Positions 1 to 6,187 of a stretch of DNA of 8,331 bases are shown here, one piece after another (position 1 is the first letter of the stretch; each line of letters starts with the position of its first letter). Location: the NCBI GenBank assembly GCA_047516825.1, contig JAKZUA010000144.1, positions 1 through 8,331 on the forward strand, given 5' to 3'. The translations under genes were made by a program, and so were the position numbers. The stretch is from JADFQT01 sp047516825 (GTDB taxonomy: Bacteria > Chloroflexota > Dehalococcoidia > Lucifugimonadales > UBA3495). The notes under the pieces are model-generated. The model was not told the DNA's origin, made no database searches, and saw only the letters and a program-made list of their open reading frames with translations.

Positions 1-123
1 TACATTGAGTTGCCACTCTTCCATGAGTTGCACTATGTCTGTCATCCCTTCCACCACCGCCAATCGACTTCTTTTACAGAATATCGCAACTCCTCTTCGG
101 GTTCGCTTTATGTAGGTTTCACC
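1..123 (-). other. Unassigned open frame running off the left edge
   Basis: After the TAA stop of the neighbouring membrane-protein gene, the same minus-strand frame stays open for all 41 codons to the window edge. It begins GETYIKRTRRGVAIF and includes a possible ATG start at 45-43 (MTDIVQLMEEWQLNV). I do not recognise the sequence. It could be the start of a downstream gene, the edge of an inserted element, or chance. No convincing Shine-Dalgarno precedes the ATG. The piece is too short to assign a function. Confidence 0.2.
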
Positions 124-2133
124 TTAGCTTTGGTTTAGGTCATTGTGGATGTTATCCGCATAGGCTGAGTACACGTTGGCCAGGAAGGGATAATAAGTGG
201 GAACATCCGGAGCCCGCCCTATGGCGCGCTCAAACTTCCGCACGCCGGCCTGGATGTCTCCCTGGCTCATGTTATCTCGGCCCAGGGCCATTTCCCGGGC
301 GGCTAATGGGTAGTTGATCGTCTTGAACCAGGTTAAGAGACCCACCGCCGTCGCGACCGAGAGAACAACTACCAGCCAGATTCCTATTCTTGGCCAAGAG
401 TAATTACGCCGGCCATGCCGGGACAATCCGTTCCGCCGCCTCCGTAGAGACGGCATCATATCCGGTGGGGGTTTGGACCCAATATCGGTTTCGGTGCTGG
501 CTTCTGATCGCGCGATTTTGGGGAGCACTAGGAAGGTCGCCAGCAGCGCCCAGAATATAGTGAGGTCGGAAGCTCTCGCCAATCCTACTATCTGCTCCAG
601 GGCGCGCCCCGCTGTAATGGCTATCAATCCAATTAACAGCAGCGTATAGGCCTTAGGGTACTCTCGACCTCCTCGAAGGAGGAGATAGCTACCACCCAAA
701 ATGACCACTCCGAATATACCCAGAGACGCGCCCACCCCCAGCAGCCCCTGCTCTACCAACTGGTGCATATAGAAGTTGTGCGCGTGCTGCGCTTCGTATA
801 CCAGGAGGTTACCACCCCTTGGGAAGCTCTCCAGAAAATAGGTGTACCGGTACAGATCTGGTCCATATCCGATTAAGGGGCGCATCCAGGAAAGTCTCAG
901 ATCCTGGAACTCGAACCAGCTGGGGTCGTGCCACAACCGATAGGAGGCTTCCCAGATTTCGAAACGGGCCCTCAAGCTCCCGTCAGGCGGCCCCGAGATG
1001 GTAGCGAAACGATCGGCAACGACTTGCCCGGTATCCCTTTCGGCGGCAGGAAGGCTGGCTCCCTCTTCCCCATTGGGAATCCACGCCGGGGACAAAACCG
1101 CAGCGGCCATCAGGGCCGCCGTGGCAGCAATAACGGCAACAAAGCGTGCCAGGGTCCGCCATCCCATGAAAATAGTCGCCATTGTCAGGAAAACCAGCAG
1201 GGCTAGAATGGTGCCGACCCAGGGACCCCGGCTTAGGGTAAACAACAGCCTCAATCCCTGGATCGCGATCACCGGCGCCCATAAGCTCAACTTAAGCCAG
1301 AACCTCCGCTCCCGTAGTGACTCTTTCAGATGGACTCCAGCCAACACTAATGACAGGCCAATTGTCATCAGGAGGAGGGAGCCGGCGAAAATAGGGTTAC
1401 CCGCGGTTGAGGTTACTCGGGCCGAATCCGCGTGCTCCATCAATTGCAGAGGGTCGTGGGAATAGTGTTGAAACACCGCAAAACCGCTGAAAAGCACCCC
1501 CATCAATACAACGACACTGACAAGCCGCCACAGCTGGTCCTTAGTCTTTAGATGGGTGGCGATTACGCCAAAGAAAAGGACATACGAGAAAAGCGTATAA
1601 GCGGCGTAGCCGTCCTGGCCGGGCACTGAGCCCCATAGGCTCACGTCCGGAGACGCGGATAGCGCGCTGCTGAGCGCCAAAGAAAAAGTGGAAAAAATTA
1701 CCGCAATGAGCAGCCAAGAGCTAGAGGTGCCAGGAAACCACGCTTTCAATCCGGACATCCACCCGGACATCAACTTTGAAGGTTGCAGCAGAAGGCTCCG
1801 TTGGTTAAAGGGATTGCTGAAGTGAAGCCTGGTCCTTAGGCTCCATTCGAAAGCCCAAAGAATAATCATCAGGGCAACCAAGGTGCGCAGGGTCGCGATC
1901 TTAACTAAGGCCGCCTCAGGGGTCACTGTAGCGGATATCAGGTAGTCTCGACTGACCGCGACGAGCGGGACCAGAACCACGATAAGGAGCCAGAGAACCT
2001 CCAGGCCCCGATCGCTCCACAAGCGCAAAGATTCAGTTGTGCTTGCAGAAAAGGTTGCAGAGGTTAGAGCCGTGGGTTTCGAGCCACGCCCCTGGATGGT
2101 TTGATGAATACCTTTGTCTGTATAACCCTTCAA
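124..2133 (-). CDS. O-antigen ligase/polymerase-like membrane protein with TPR tail
   Basis: This 669-residue protein resembles the Wzy/WaaL O-antigen ligase superfamily, membrane enzymes that polymerise or transfer lipid-linked glycans at the outer face of the cytoplasmic membrane. Many hydrophobic segments are visible, for example near residues 45-60, 83-95, 139-160, 179-192, 203-220, 248-266, 284-300, 305-323, 330-350, 467-485, 497-510 and 525-540, with a further one at 583-602. The large extramembrane loop between about 350 and 455 ends in the typical His-containing motif QHAHNFYMHQLVEQGLLG (449-466), preceded by LIGYGPDLYRY. A soluble tail (610-660) reads as one TPR-like repeat, with MSQGDIQAGVRKFERAIGRAPD. 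The start is a TTG at 2133-2131 with a weak ribosome site; the first internal Met is residue 89, inside a membrane segment, so a non-ATG start is likely. The C-terminus stops soon after one TPR and may be shortened. The specific sugar substrate cannot be told. Confidence 0.8.
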   Translation of the reverse strand: MKGYTDKGIHQTIQGRGSKPTALTSATFSASTTESLRLWSDRGLEVLWLLIVVLVPLVAVSRDYLISATVTPEAALVKIATLRTLVALMIILWAFEWSLRTRLHFSNPFNQRSLLLQPSKLMSGWMSGLKAWFPGTSSSWLLIAVIFSTFSLALSSALSASPDVSLWGSVPGQDGYAAYTLFSYVLFFGVIATHLKTKDQLWRLVSVVVLMGVLFSGFAVFQHYSHDPLQLMEHADSARVTSTAGNPIFAGSLLLMTIGLSLVLAGVHLKESLRERRFWLKLSLWAPVIAIQGLRLLFTLSRGPWVGTILALLVFLTMATIFMGWRTLARFVAVIAATAALMAAAVLSPAWIPNGEEGASLPAAERDTGQVVADRFATISGPPDGSLRARFEIWEASYRLWHDPSWFEFQDLRLSWMRPLIGYGPDLYRYTYFLESFPRGGNLLVYEAQHAHNFYMHQLVEQGLLGVGASLGIFGVVILGGSYLLLRGGREYPKAYTLLLIGLIAITAGRALEQIVGLARASDLTIFWALLATFLVLPKIARSEASTETDIGSKPPPDMMPSLRRRRNGLSRHGRRNYSWPRIGIWLVVVLSVATAVGLLTWFKTINYPLAAREMALGRDNMSQGDIQAGVRKFERAIGRAPDVPTYYPFLANVYSAYADNIHNDLNQS

Positions 2134-2742
2134 ATTCTATCGTCCGAAGTTGTCGGCTTCAGCGCCACCGTTTCTCAGCTCTAGGACCCTCCTATGGCGA
2201 ATGAGTGGTGCCGCGCTTTCCAGCAATCAGAAAGAATGGACCCGAGAACGAATGAGATGGTCGAACCGCTTTAAAACCAGCGCCTAAAGGTAGGCTTTCC
2301 GGTAATTAAATCCTCCTGCAGTGAATCCGGAGGTGACTCGGAAGTTCCCAATTGGGCCAATTTGGTAGACGAAATGTTCTGTCCGGCGACGCAGTCACAG
2401 CGTAGGCTCAGGTGGTTCCAAGAAATTAAACCGGCGCACAATCGGGAGTTCTGCTTCAAAAATCGAAAGAGCCCTCAAGGAGGAGCGGCACGTCTCAGTG
2501 GGTTGATTATTCCGTCTAGGTTGGAAGTTGCCGCTCACTGAGATCGATTATTTGCCCCGTCGGGTTTCCGTTTGCCATCAGTCGGGATATGATGTTCTTT
2601 TCATAGGCTCCGAAGGCCACTAGCCGGTCGAACGCTGCCGCGTCGGCGCGCTGGTCAGCCCTTTGGTCAGTGAAAGATGACTGGTAGCGGGAGTGGCAGG
2701 GGAAGAGCAAGAAGAATCTTGTCCCATCGGTAAAGGAGGAAG
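2134..2742. other. Gene-poor intergenic stretch between divergent genes
   Basis: These 609 bases separate the leftward membrane-protein gene from the rightward NIPSNAP gene, so promoters for both should lie here, but I cannot point to convincing -35/-10 pairs. Two short minus-strand frames exist (2271-2459, 62 codons; 2516-2710, 64 codons), both from TTG starts without clear ribosome sites. The second contains a plausible-looking stretch, AFGAYEKNIISRLMANG, and might be a gene remnant, but I cannot assign a family. No RNA gene, repeat array or clear terminator was seen. Confidence 0.5.
2732..2740 (+). promoter_or_regulatory. Strong Shine-Dalgarno for the NIPSNAP gene
   Basis: The sequence AAAGGAGGA ends two bases before the ATG at 2743, with the GGAGG core about five bases upstream. 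This is close to a perfect anti-16S match and fixes the start of the small downstream gene. Confidence 0.75.
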
Positions 2743-3045
2743 ATGGTCGCGCAATTAAGGCTCTACACTATTAACAAAGGTAAAATGGCTGATTTCGTGA
2801 AGGGCTGGACTGAAGGTGTTTATCCGCTACACCTTGAGCACGGCTTCACCATAGACCGGGCGGGTGTCATGGAGGAGCGGAACCAATTCTTCTGGATCGT
2901 GTCGTACGACGGCCCAGAAAGTTGGGAGTCCAAACAAGCGGCTTACTACGGCTCGCCGGAACGTGCTGCCTTGGATCCAGACCCGGCGCAGTTCATTGCC
3001 CGAGCGGATAGATGGTTTTTGGACCCCCTATCCCTGCCGGGCTAG
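2743..3045 (+). CDS. NIPSNAP family protein
   Basis: This 100-residue protein fits the NIPSNAP fold, a dimeric ferredoxin-like alpha/beta barrel domain. It opens with the characteristic strand and helix pattern (QLRLYTINKGKMADFVKGW), continues with a helix leading into PLHLEHGF and a central strand with FFWIVSYDGPESWE, and ends in a tail with RADRWFLDPL. The length matches single-domain bacterial members. Bacterial NIPSNAPs are mostly uncharacterised, often small-molecule-binding or monooxygenase-like, so no reaction is claimed. The ATG start is fixed by an excellent Shine-Dalgarno. It stands alone: the upstream gene is divergent and a tRNA follows 113 bases downstream, so it is probably monocistronic. 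The reading frame is intact. Confidence 0.75.
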   Translation: MVAQLRLYTINKGKMADFVKGWTEGVYPLHLEHGFTIDRAGVMEERNQFFWIVSYDGPESWESKQAAYYGSPERAALDPDPAQFIARADRWFLDPLSLPG

Positions 3046-3144
3046 TGTCCAAGAAATCCCTAATCCTCTGAAAATCGCCATCGGCCAGCGGATCCGTAGC
3101 GGGTAGAGGCGGTCCTCCCGCTGGAAAACGCCGCCGATTAGCTT

Positions 3145-3150
3145 TAGAAT
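3145..3150 (+). promoter_or_regulatory. Possible -10 box of the tRNA-Leu gene
   Basis: TAGAAT lies 8 bases before the mature tRNA 5' end and resembles TATAAT. No good TTGACA-like -35 is visible at the right distance (TGGAAA near 3122 is the best candidate), and the leader would be only a base or two, so the assignment is weak. Confidence 0.25.
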
Positions 3151-3158
3151 ACGCCTAG

Positions 3159-3244
3159 GCCGAAGTGGCGGAATGGTAGACGCGCCGGTCTCAAAAACCG
3201 GTGGGGGCAACCCCGTGTCGGTTCGAATCCGACCTTCGGCACCA
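3159..3244 (+). tRNA. tRNA-Leu (anticodon CAA)
   Basis: This is a complete class II tRNA. The acceptor stem is GCCGAAG (3159-3165) pairing with CTTCGGC (3234-3240), followed by discriminator A and an encoded CCA (3242-3244). The D stem is GCG/CGC, with loop GAATGGTAGA. The anticodon stem CCGGT/ACCGG encloses loop CTCAAAA, giving anticodon CAA at 3192-3194, which reads UUG leucine codons. The long variable arm contains GGGG GCAA CCCC, as expected for leucine tRNAs. The T stem GTCGG/CCGAC encloses TTCGAAT. A tyrosine integrase gene ends 12 bases beyond the CCA, so its 3' end is a probable integration target that remains functional. Confidence 0.97.
3220..3244 (+). other. Candidate attachment site in tRNA-Leu 3' end
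   Basis: Tyrosine integrases of tRNA-targeting elements usually recombine within the T-arm and acceptor end and regenerate the tRNA. Here the integrase gene faces the tRNA and stops 12 bases after the CCA, the standard arrangement. The extent of the core is a guess from that rule. I found no second copy of this segment elsewhere in the window, so the other end (attR) lies outside or has been lost. Confidence 0.4.
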
Positions 3245-3256
3245 CTTTTGAAAACA

Positions 3257-4135
3257 TTATTGGCGAGCGGGTTCTTCTTGCTTGGCCGTGCTGTTTCGTT
3301 TCAGACCCTCTTCAAAATTCATAGCCGCCAACCCCTGCATCCCGGGCACCACATGGCTGTAGGTGTCCATCGTGAAGGCAATACTGCTGTGGCCCAGACG
3401 CTTGGAAACCAAGAGCAGGCTGCCGCCCCCTTTCTGCAACATTACTGAAGCATGAAAATGCCTCAAGTCGTGTAACTTAGCCCCCTTGAGGCCAAGTCTC
3501 CTCGCGTATGATTGAAATGCTCTCGTCAGAGCCATTGGAATTAGTGGCCGGCCTACCGGATCTGGAAACACCAATCCGTGATCCTCGTAAGCTCCATCCA
3601 ACTCCAAACGGTGTAGGATCTGCTTCCCAACGTGGGCGCGTAGGACAGCAATGGTATCATCATCCAGGTCAACGCTTCTCCGACTGTAAGTAGTCTTTGT
3701 AGGCTGGATGATCACGCCCTTGTGTAGGGAGCGGCCGACTGTCTGGACGATCGAAATCGTGCCGGCCTCCAGATTTAGATCTTGACGCCTAAGGCCCAGG
3801 GCTTCCCCACGACGCAATCCCGTATAGGCGATAAGGTACAGGCAAGGGAATAGTGGATGCTCCTCCTCATCGGCTAACCGCAGGATCTCTTTGACTCTGG
3901 CAATTTCCAGCGGCTCCACTTCTTTACGTACAACCTTGGGAGTAGTCACCGCCTTCGCTGGGTTGCGCCATGCCACCTCCATTCGCATCGCGTATTTATA
4001 GGCACCCGAGATGACGGTGTGTACCAGCTCCACTCCATTCGGAGCAATTCCGCTTTCCAGCAACCGGGCTTCCAGTGCTTGGATGTCGCCGGGAGTCAGT
4101 TTAGTCAGCTCGATGTGGCCTACGTAGGGCGCTAT
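3257..4135 (-). pseudogene. int: Tyrosine integrase, C-terminal catalytic part (split by IS)
   Basis: This 292-codon piece carries the end of the core-binding domain (YVGHIELTKLTPGDIQ) and the whole tyrosine recombinase catalytic domain. Numbered on the rebuilt 390-residue protein, the catalytic set is Arg206 (TGLRRGEAL), Lys245 (PTKTTYSRR), His320 and Arg323 (LHDLRHFHAS), His347 (RLGHSS) and Tyr357 (MDTYSHVV), so nothing essential is missing. The natural frame enters from the IS edge at 4135 (ATA GCG CCC). The first start-like codon inside it is a TTG at 4063, and no good ribosome site is visible, so expression of this half alone is doubtful. The role before disruption was integration and excision of an element at the adjacent tRNA-Leu. 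The fragment ends RNSTAKQEEPARQ and stops 12 bases from the tRNA. Confidence 0.85.
4133..4135. repeat. 3-bp target site duplication, left copy
   Basis: TAT directly flanks the left IS end and recurs at 5061-5063 on the right. Keeping one copy and removing the IS joins the two integrase halves in frame, which supports both the duplication and the IS borders. Confidence 0.75.
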
Positions 4136-4151
4136 GTAACTATCTCAAAAC
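4136..4151 (+). repeat. IS5 terminal inverted repeat, left
   Basis: GTAACTATCTCAAAAC, an exact inverted match to 5045-5060. The TAG stop of the second transposase frame (4140-4142) lies inside this repeat, so coding runs to the very end of the element. Confidence 0.88.
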
Positions 4152-4977
4152 AGTCAGGCGCCAAAGACGTCGGTACCACAGGAGCCCACAGGCCAGTTGC
4201 AATAGACCCAAGAAATTGGAGGCCTTCTTATCGTAACGGACAAGTAGTCCTCGGCACTTGGACAGCCAAGACAGGATTCGTTCGACCACCCAACGTCGGG
4301 CCGGGTGGGTCTTCTGGCCGGAGCTATCCAGCTTCTCCTCACCAATGCGTCGTATGTGAGCCTGATACCCGTGGGCAGCTGCAGCTCGGTGTCCGGTGGG
4401 ATTGTCATACCCCTTTGTCCAGACATAGGTGCTGGGGTACCTGGTCTGTGGGTTGAGGTCGCTCCACCACAATGGCTTCCAGGGTGGCCTCCAACAGCTT
4501 AGTGTCGTGGACATTGGCTCCGGCTACCACTAGGCTCAGAGGCCCTCCATCCCCCTCTATCAACAGGCTTCGTTTGCTGCCCGCCTTGCCTCGGTCCGTG
4601 GGGTTGGGGCCAATCGCGCCCCCCCCCAGGCGAGCTTTACCCAGGGCGCAATCCGCTGATTGCCATTCCCAGTCCACACCTCCCAGCTCTTCACTTTCTT
4701 CTACCATGACCGACCACACTTGGCTCAACACACCCGATTCTACCCATCGCTGAAAAGTACGATGGATGGTACTATCGTCACCAAAAGTCTTGGGCAGATG
4801 GTTCCACTGGCAACCACTACGCAAGCAAAAAATAATGCCGTTAAGGATTGGCCTGGGGTTGACCCGCTTGCGACCGGTGGATTTCGGATGGTCTCCCTTC
4901 AGGATCACTGACTCCACTTTCCCCCACAAATCGTCCGGCATCTCCCAAATAGTTTCCAGCGCTTGAGCTTCCTCCAT
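4140..4977 (-). pseudogene. IS5-family DDE transposase in two frames
   Basis: The transposase cuts and joins the IS ends. Frame one begins best at the ATG 4977-4975 (MEEAQALETIWEMPDDLW); the frame is open back to a TTG at 5043, but that extension lies almost against the terminal repeat. It carries a helix-turn-helix-like region (NGIIFCLRSGCQWNHLPKTF) and the first catalytic Asp in QSADCALGKARLGG, then GPNPTDRGKAGSKRSLL, and the second Asp in LCLDKG, where it hits TGA at 4407-4405. Frame two resumes with YDNPTGHRAAAAHGYQAHI and contains the catalytic Glu in VVERILSWLSKCRGLLVRY. Skipping one G of the GGGG run (4410-4413), next to AAA, joins them into about 278 residues, normal for the family, with DDE complete. 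The change needed is +1, whereas programmed shifting in IS elements is usually -1, so an indel or sequencing error is as likely as true recoding. Confidence 0.82.
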
Positions 4978-5044
4978 TGGTTTCACTATTCTTACCCCCA
5001 CACTTTTGGTGGAAGTATAAAATAAGTTATAAACTCCGTTCAAC

Positions 5045-5060
5045 GTTTTGAGATAGTTAC
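5045..5060 (-). repeat. IS5 terminal inverted repeat, right
   Basis: Exact inverted copy of 4136-4151. The interrupted integrase N-terminal frame reads into this repeat and gains five foreign residues (VTISK plus R) before stopping just inside the IS. Confidence 0.88.
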
Positions 5061-5063
5061 TAT
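5061..5063. repeat. 3-bp target site duplication, right copy
   Basis: TAT, matching 4133-4135. On the minus strand it reads ATA, the Ile99 codon of the integrase, shared by both halves. Confidence 0.75.
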
Positions 5064-5356
5064 GTGCTTTTCGATGAGCCCCTCGTACCGCTCGATGGTT
5101 TTCTGTCGCTTATGGATGACATAGTCTTCCATCCACTTGGCCAGCCACTGGCCTAAGGTTATCTTCTGATGACCTATAGGGACACCTTTATCCAACGAGG
5201 TCAATAATTCTCTGAGTTTCTTGCTCGCTTCGATCTTATTGCCACGGAACTGGACGATCTTACGTTTCCGCTTTCCATCTGGGCCACGGCCGAGCTCTAC
5301 TCGGATCTCCCAGCGGCCCTTGCCTCTCTCCCGAATACTACCTTGATCTCGTCTCA

Positions 5357-5551
5357 TTATCGGGCCTCCTTCGTGTCCTCCCGGTGACGTTTGCTACCAA
5401 CCTTGCGGTCTAGGCCGATGGTGAGCTCCCAGCTGCCATTGCTACGCTTGCGACTGCTGCCGTTTGTCAATGCCTCGCTCGCTTGATAGCCATTCCTTGA
5501 TCTGCTGGGCTTCCGTTGTAAGCTGCTCCGCGATTGCCTCCATATGCACAC
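5357..5551 (-). pseudogene. Small frame with Arm-type domain, likely integrase relic
   Basis: This 64-codon frame ends in a TAATG overlap with the integrase start. Its C-terminal half (NGSSRKRSNGSWELTIGLDR, then KVGSKRHRED) matches the AP2-like Arm pattern of integrase N-termini: G-S-x-R-K-R, then G-S-W-E-L, a strand, then basic residues. The N-terminal half (MCIWRQSRSSLQRKPSRSR) looks like out-of-frame sequence, because another frame over the same bases gives more protein-like sequence (see 5442-5588). The best reading is a frameshifted remnant that keeps an Arm domain. A genuine small DNA-binding or excisionase-like protein coupled to the integrase is the alternative. Confidence 0.45.
5365..5371 (-). 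promoter_or_regulatory. Shine-Dalgarno of the integrase
   Basis: AAGGAGG with seven bases to the ATG at 5357. It lies inside the last codons of the preceding 64-codon frame, which fits translational coupling through the TAATG overlap. Confidence 0.7.
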
Positions 5552-5588
5552 CTTGTTTATCGAGTTGTCGTGGCTTCCCTACCCGCCC
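5442..5588 (-). other. Short helical open frame between integrase relics
   Basis: This frame reads RVGKPRQLDKQGV followed by MEAIAEQLTTEAQQIKEWL and ends with a TAG at 5444-5442. From its ATG at 5543-5541 it would encode 33 residues. The composition (alternating Ala/Glu/Gln/Leu, then EWL) is amphipathic-helix-like and more natural than the overlapping 64-codon frame. A single frameshift near 5450-5470 would join it to the downstream Arm-like segment, giving a small protein of helix plus Arm domain directly before the integrase. I cannot assign a family. Confidence 0.3.
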
Positions 5589-5959
5589 CAACGCATAGCA
5601 TGTTTCAGGGCCTGCCTAACGATCGCGTGAAGGTTTTGGACGCTCCGAAGGGACTTGCCCCCTACTACCAAGCTTGCCCAAAGGTCCTGGATATCGAACG
5701 GGGGGAGTCTGGTGAGCGGCAAATGGCCGAGAGCATGGGCAAAATATGAAGCCGGATGTCACTCTCATATCGCTCGACTGTACTGGGCCTACAATTCGGC
5801 GGATCGTCGCCACTGGTTTCAGATACATTAGGCGGCGTTACGCCTACCCCAGGTCCTGTATCAACGCTATTTAAAAGAGCCGACGCCCTCCGGGCATTTA
5901 CCGAGGTCTACGGTTGACTCCCAAGACCTTTCACCACGCTTTCGAAAATAGACGTTCAT
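5579..5959 (-). pseudogene. Decayed second tyrosine integrase (Arm and core-binding remnants)
   Basis: Pieces of a second integrase appear in order but in different frames. From ATG 5959: an Arm domain start (YFRKRGERSWESTVDLGKC), then an internal deletion. From 5880: ALLNSVDTG, VTPPNVSET, then the core-binding domain segment PSTVERYESDIRLHILPML. After a frameshift near 5719-5724: PLTRLPPFDIQDLWASLVVG, then KSLRSVQNLHAIVRQALKHA and MRWGG, ending at TAG 5581-5579. These match the SAM-like core-binding domain of phage-type integrases in the right order and spacing. The catalytic domain (Arg, His-x-x-Arg, Tyr) is wholly absent. It differs clearly in sequence from the IS-split integrase, so it is a relic of another element and not a duplicate. 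No single frame over this stretch would reveal it. Confidence 0.7.
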
Positions 5960-6124
5960 AATTTTTGGCCCTCTCCTGCTATAGGATCTTCGCGCGTTCG
6001 CACGGCCTCTACAAATAGCATTGCAGTAGAACTGATTGCTCTTACCTTCAAAGAGAACATTACAACCGTCGCAATTGCGTATGGGAACACCTTGTAATAC
6101 GGCTTGGTGAAGCTGTAACCACAT
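5867..6124 (-). pseudogene. C-terminal zinc-finger fragment fused in frame to integrase Arm relic
   Basis: The frame holds LQLHQAVLQGVPIRNCDGC, NVLFEG and QFYCNAICRGRANARR, a four-cysteine motif CX2C-X12-CX3C (Cys codons from 6073 to about 5999) followed by basic residues. Such YC-xx-CR fingers close many uncharacterised actinobacterial and Chloroflexota proteins. Upstream of about 6120 the frame is the antisense of the solute-binding gene, so the true N-terminus is lost at that junction; ATG 6124 is only the nearest start codon. Downstream it runs straight into the second integrase Arm domain and stops at 5869-5867. In the +1 frame a TGA overlaps that integrase ATG (ATGA), so the zinc-finger gene may once have ended there, with a one-base change in the nearby A5 run creating the fusion. 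Confidence 0.5.
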
Positions 6125-6134
6125 AGCGGAAGCT

Positions 6135-6187
6135 AGTGAGGCCATGGAGGCGACTACGACGGCCCCTAGCGAGGCCATGGAGGCGAC
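6135..6187 (+). repeat. Two 33-base coding repeats in the linker
   Basis: AGTGAGGCCATGGAGGCGAC at 6135-6154 recurs at 6168-6187 with one mismatch, a period of 33 bases or 11 codons (SEAMEATTTAP / SEAMEATTAPP). Such low-complexity linkers sit between the lipid-anchor Cys and the binding domain in Chloroflexota lipoproteins. The first copy begins within about 15 bases of the junction where homology to the binding protein is lost. Confidence 0.7.

Larger units (their letters stand above)
4136..5060 (-). mobile_element. IS5-family insertion sequence (925 bp)
   Basis: The ends are perfect 16-bp inverted repeats, GTAACTATCTCAAAAC at 4136-4151 and its complement at 5045-5060, flanked by a TAT duplication. 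The transposase content, about 925-bp length, short 3-bp duplication and two-frame transposase agree with the IS427/IS1031-like part of the IS5 family; the subgroup is an inference. The element sits inside codon territory of a tyrosine integrase and is in the same orientation as its host gene. The intact repeats and clean duplication suggest a fairly recent insertion compared with the decayed relics to its right. Confidence 0.88.
5040..5357 (-). pseudogene. int: Tyrosine integrase, N-terminal part (split by IS)
   Basis: This is the first 98-99 codons of the split integrase. Residues 5-40 form an AP2-like Arm DNA-binding domain (GSIRERGKGRWEIRVELGRG, then basic KRKRKIVQFRG). Residues 66-99 begin the SAM-like core-binding domain (TLGQWLAKWMEDYV, TIERYEGLIEKHI). 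The host frame ends at the TAT duplication; the reading frame then continues six codons into the IS and stops at TGA 5042-5040, giving a 105-residue product. The ATG at 5357-5355 has an ideal ribosome site (AAGGAGG, seven bases upstream) and overlaps the TAA of the preceding frame as TAATG. If translated, the fragment could still bind arm sites without catalysis; that is speculation. Confidence 0.83.

Noticed and set aside
998..1465. Plus-strand open frame (155 codons) within the O-antigen ligase-like gene
   Set aside because: It is antisense to a convincing membrane protein, with basic low-complexity composition typical of a shadow frame and no ribosome site.
3046..3158. GGCGGT...CGCCGCC around 3109-3135 as a terminator for the NIPSNAP gene
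   Set aside because: Pairing is short and imperfect, and no T-run follows.
4019..4456. Plus-strand open frame (145 codons) across the left IS end
   Set aside because: It spans the IS border and is antisense to both the integrase and the transposase, so it cannot be an ancestral gene.
3245..6125. A new defence or cargo system inside the integrative element
   Set aside because: All recognisable content is integrase, IS or relic sequence; no nuclease, helicase, toxin, methylase or reverse transcriptase motif was seen.
6135..6187. Two direct repeats considered as a CRISPR or attachment site
   Set aside because: There are only two copies, in frame, with an 11-codon period coding for a known type of low-complexity linker.
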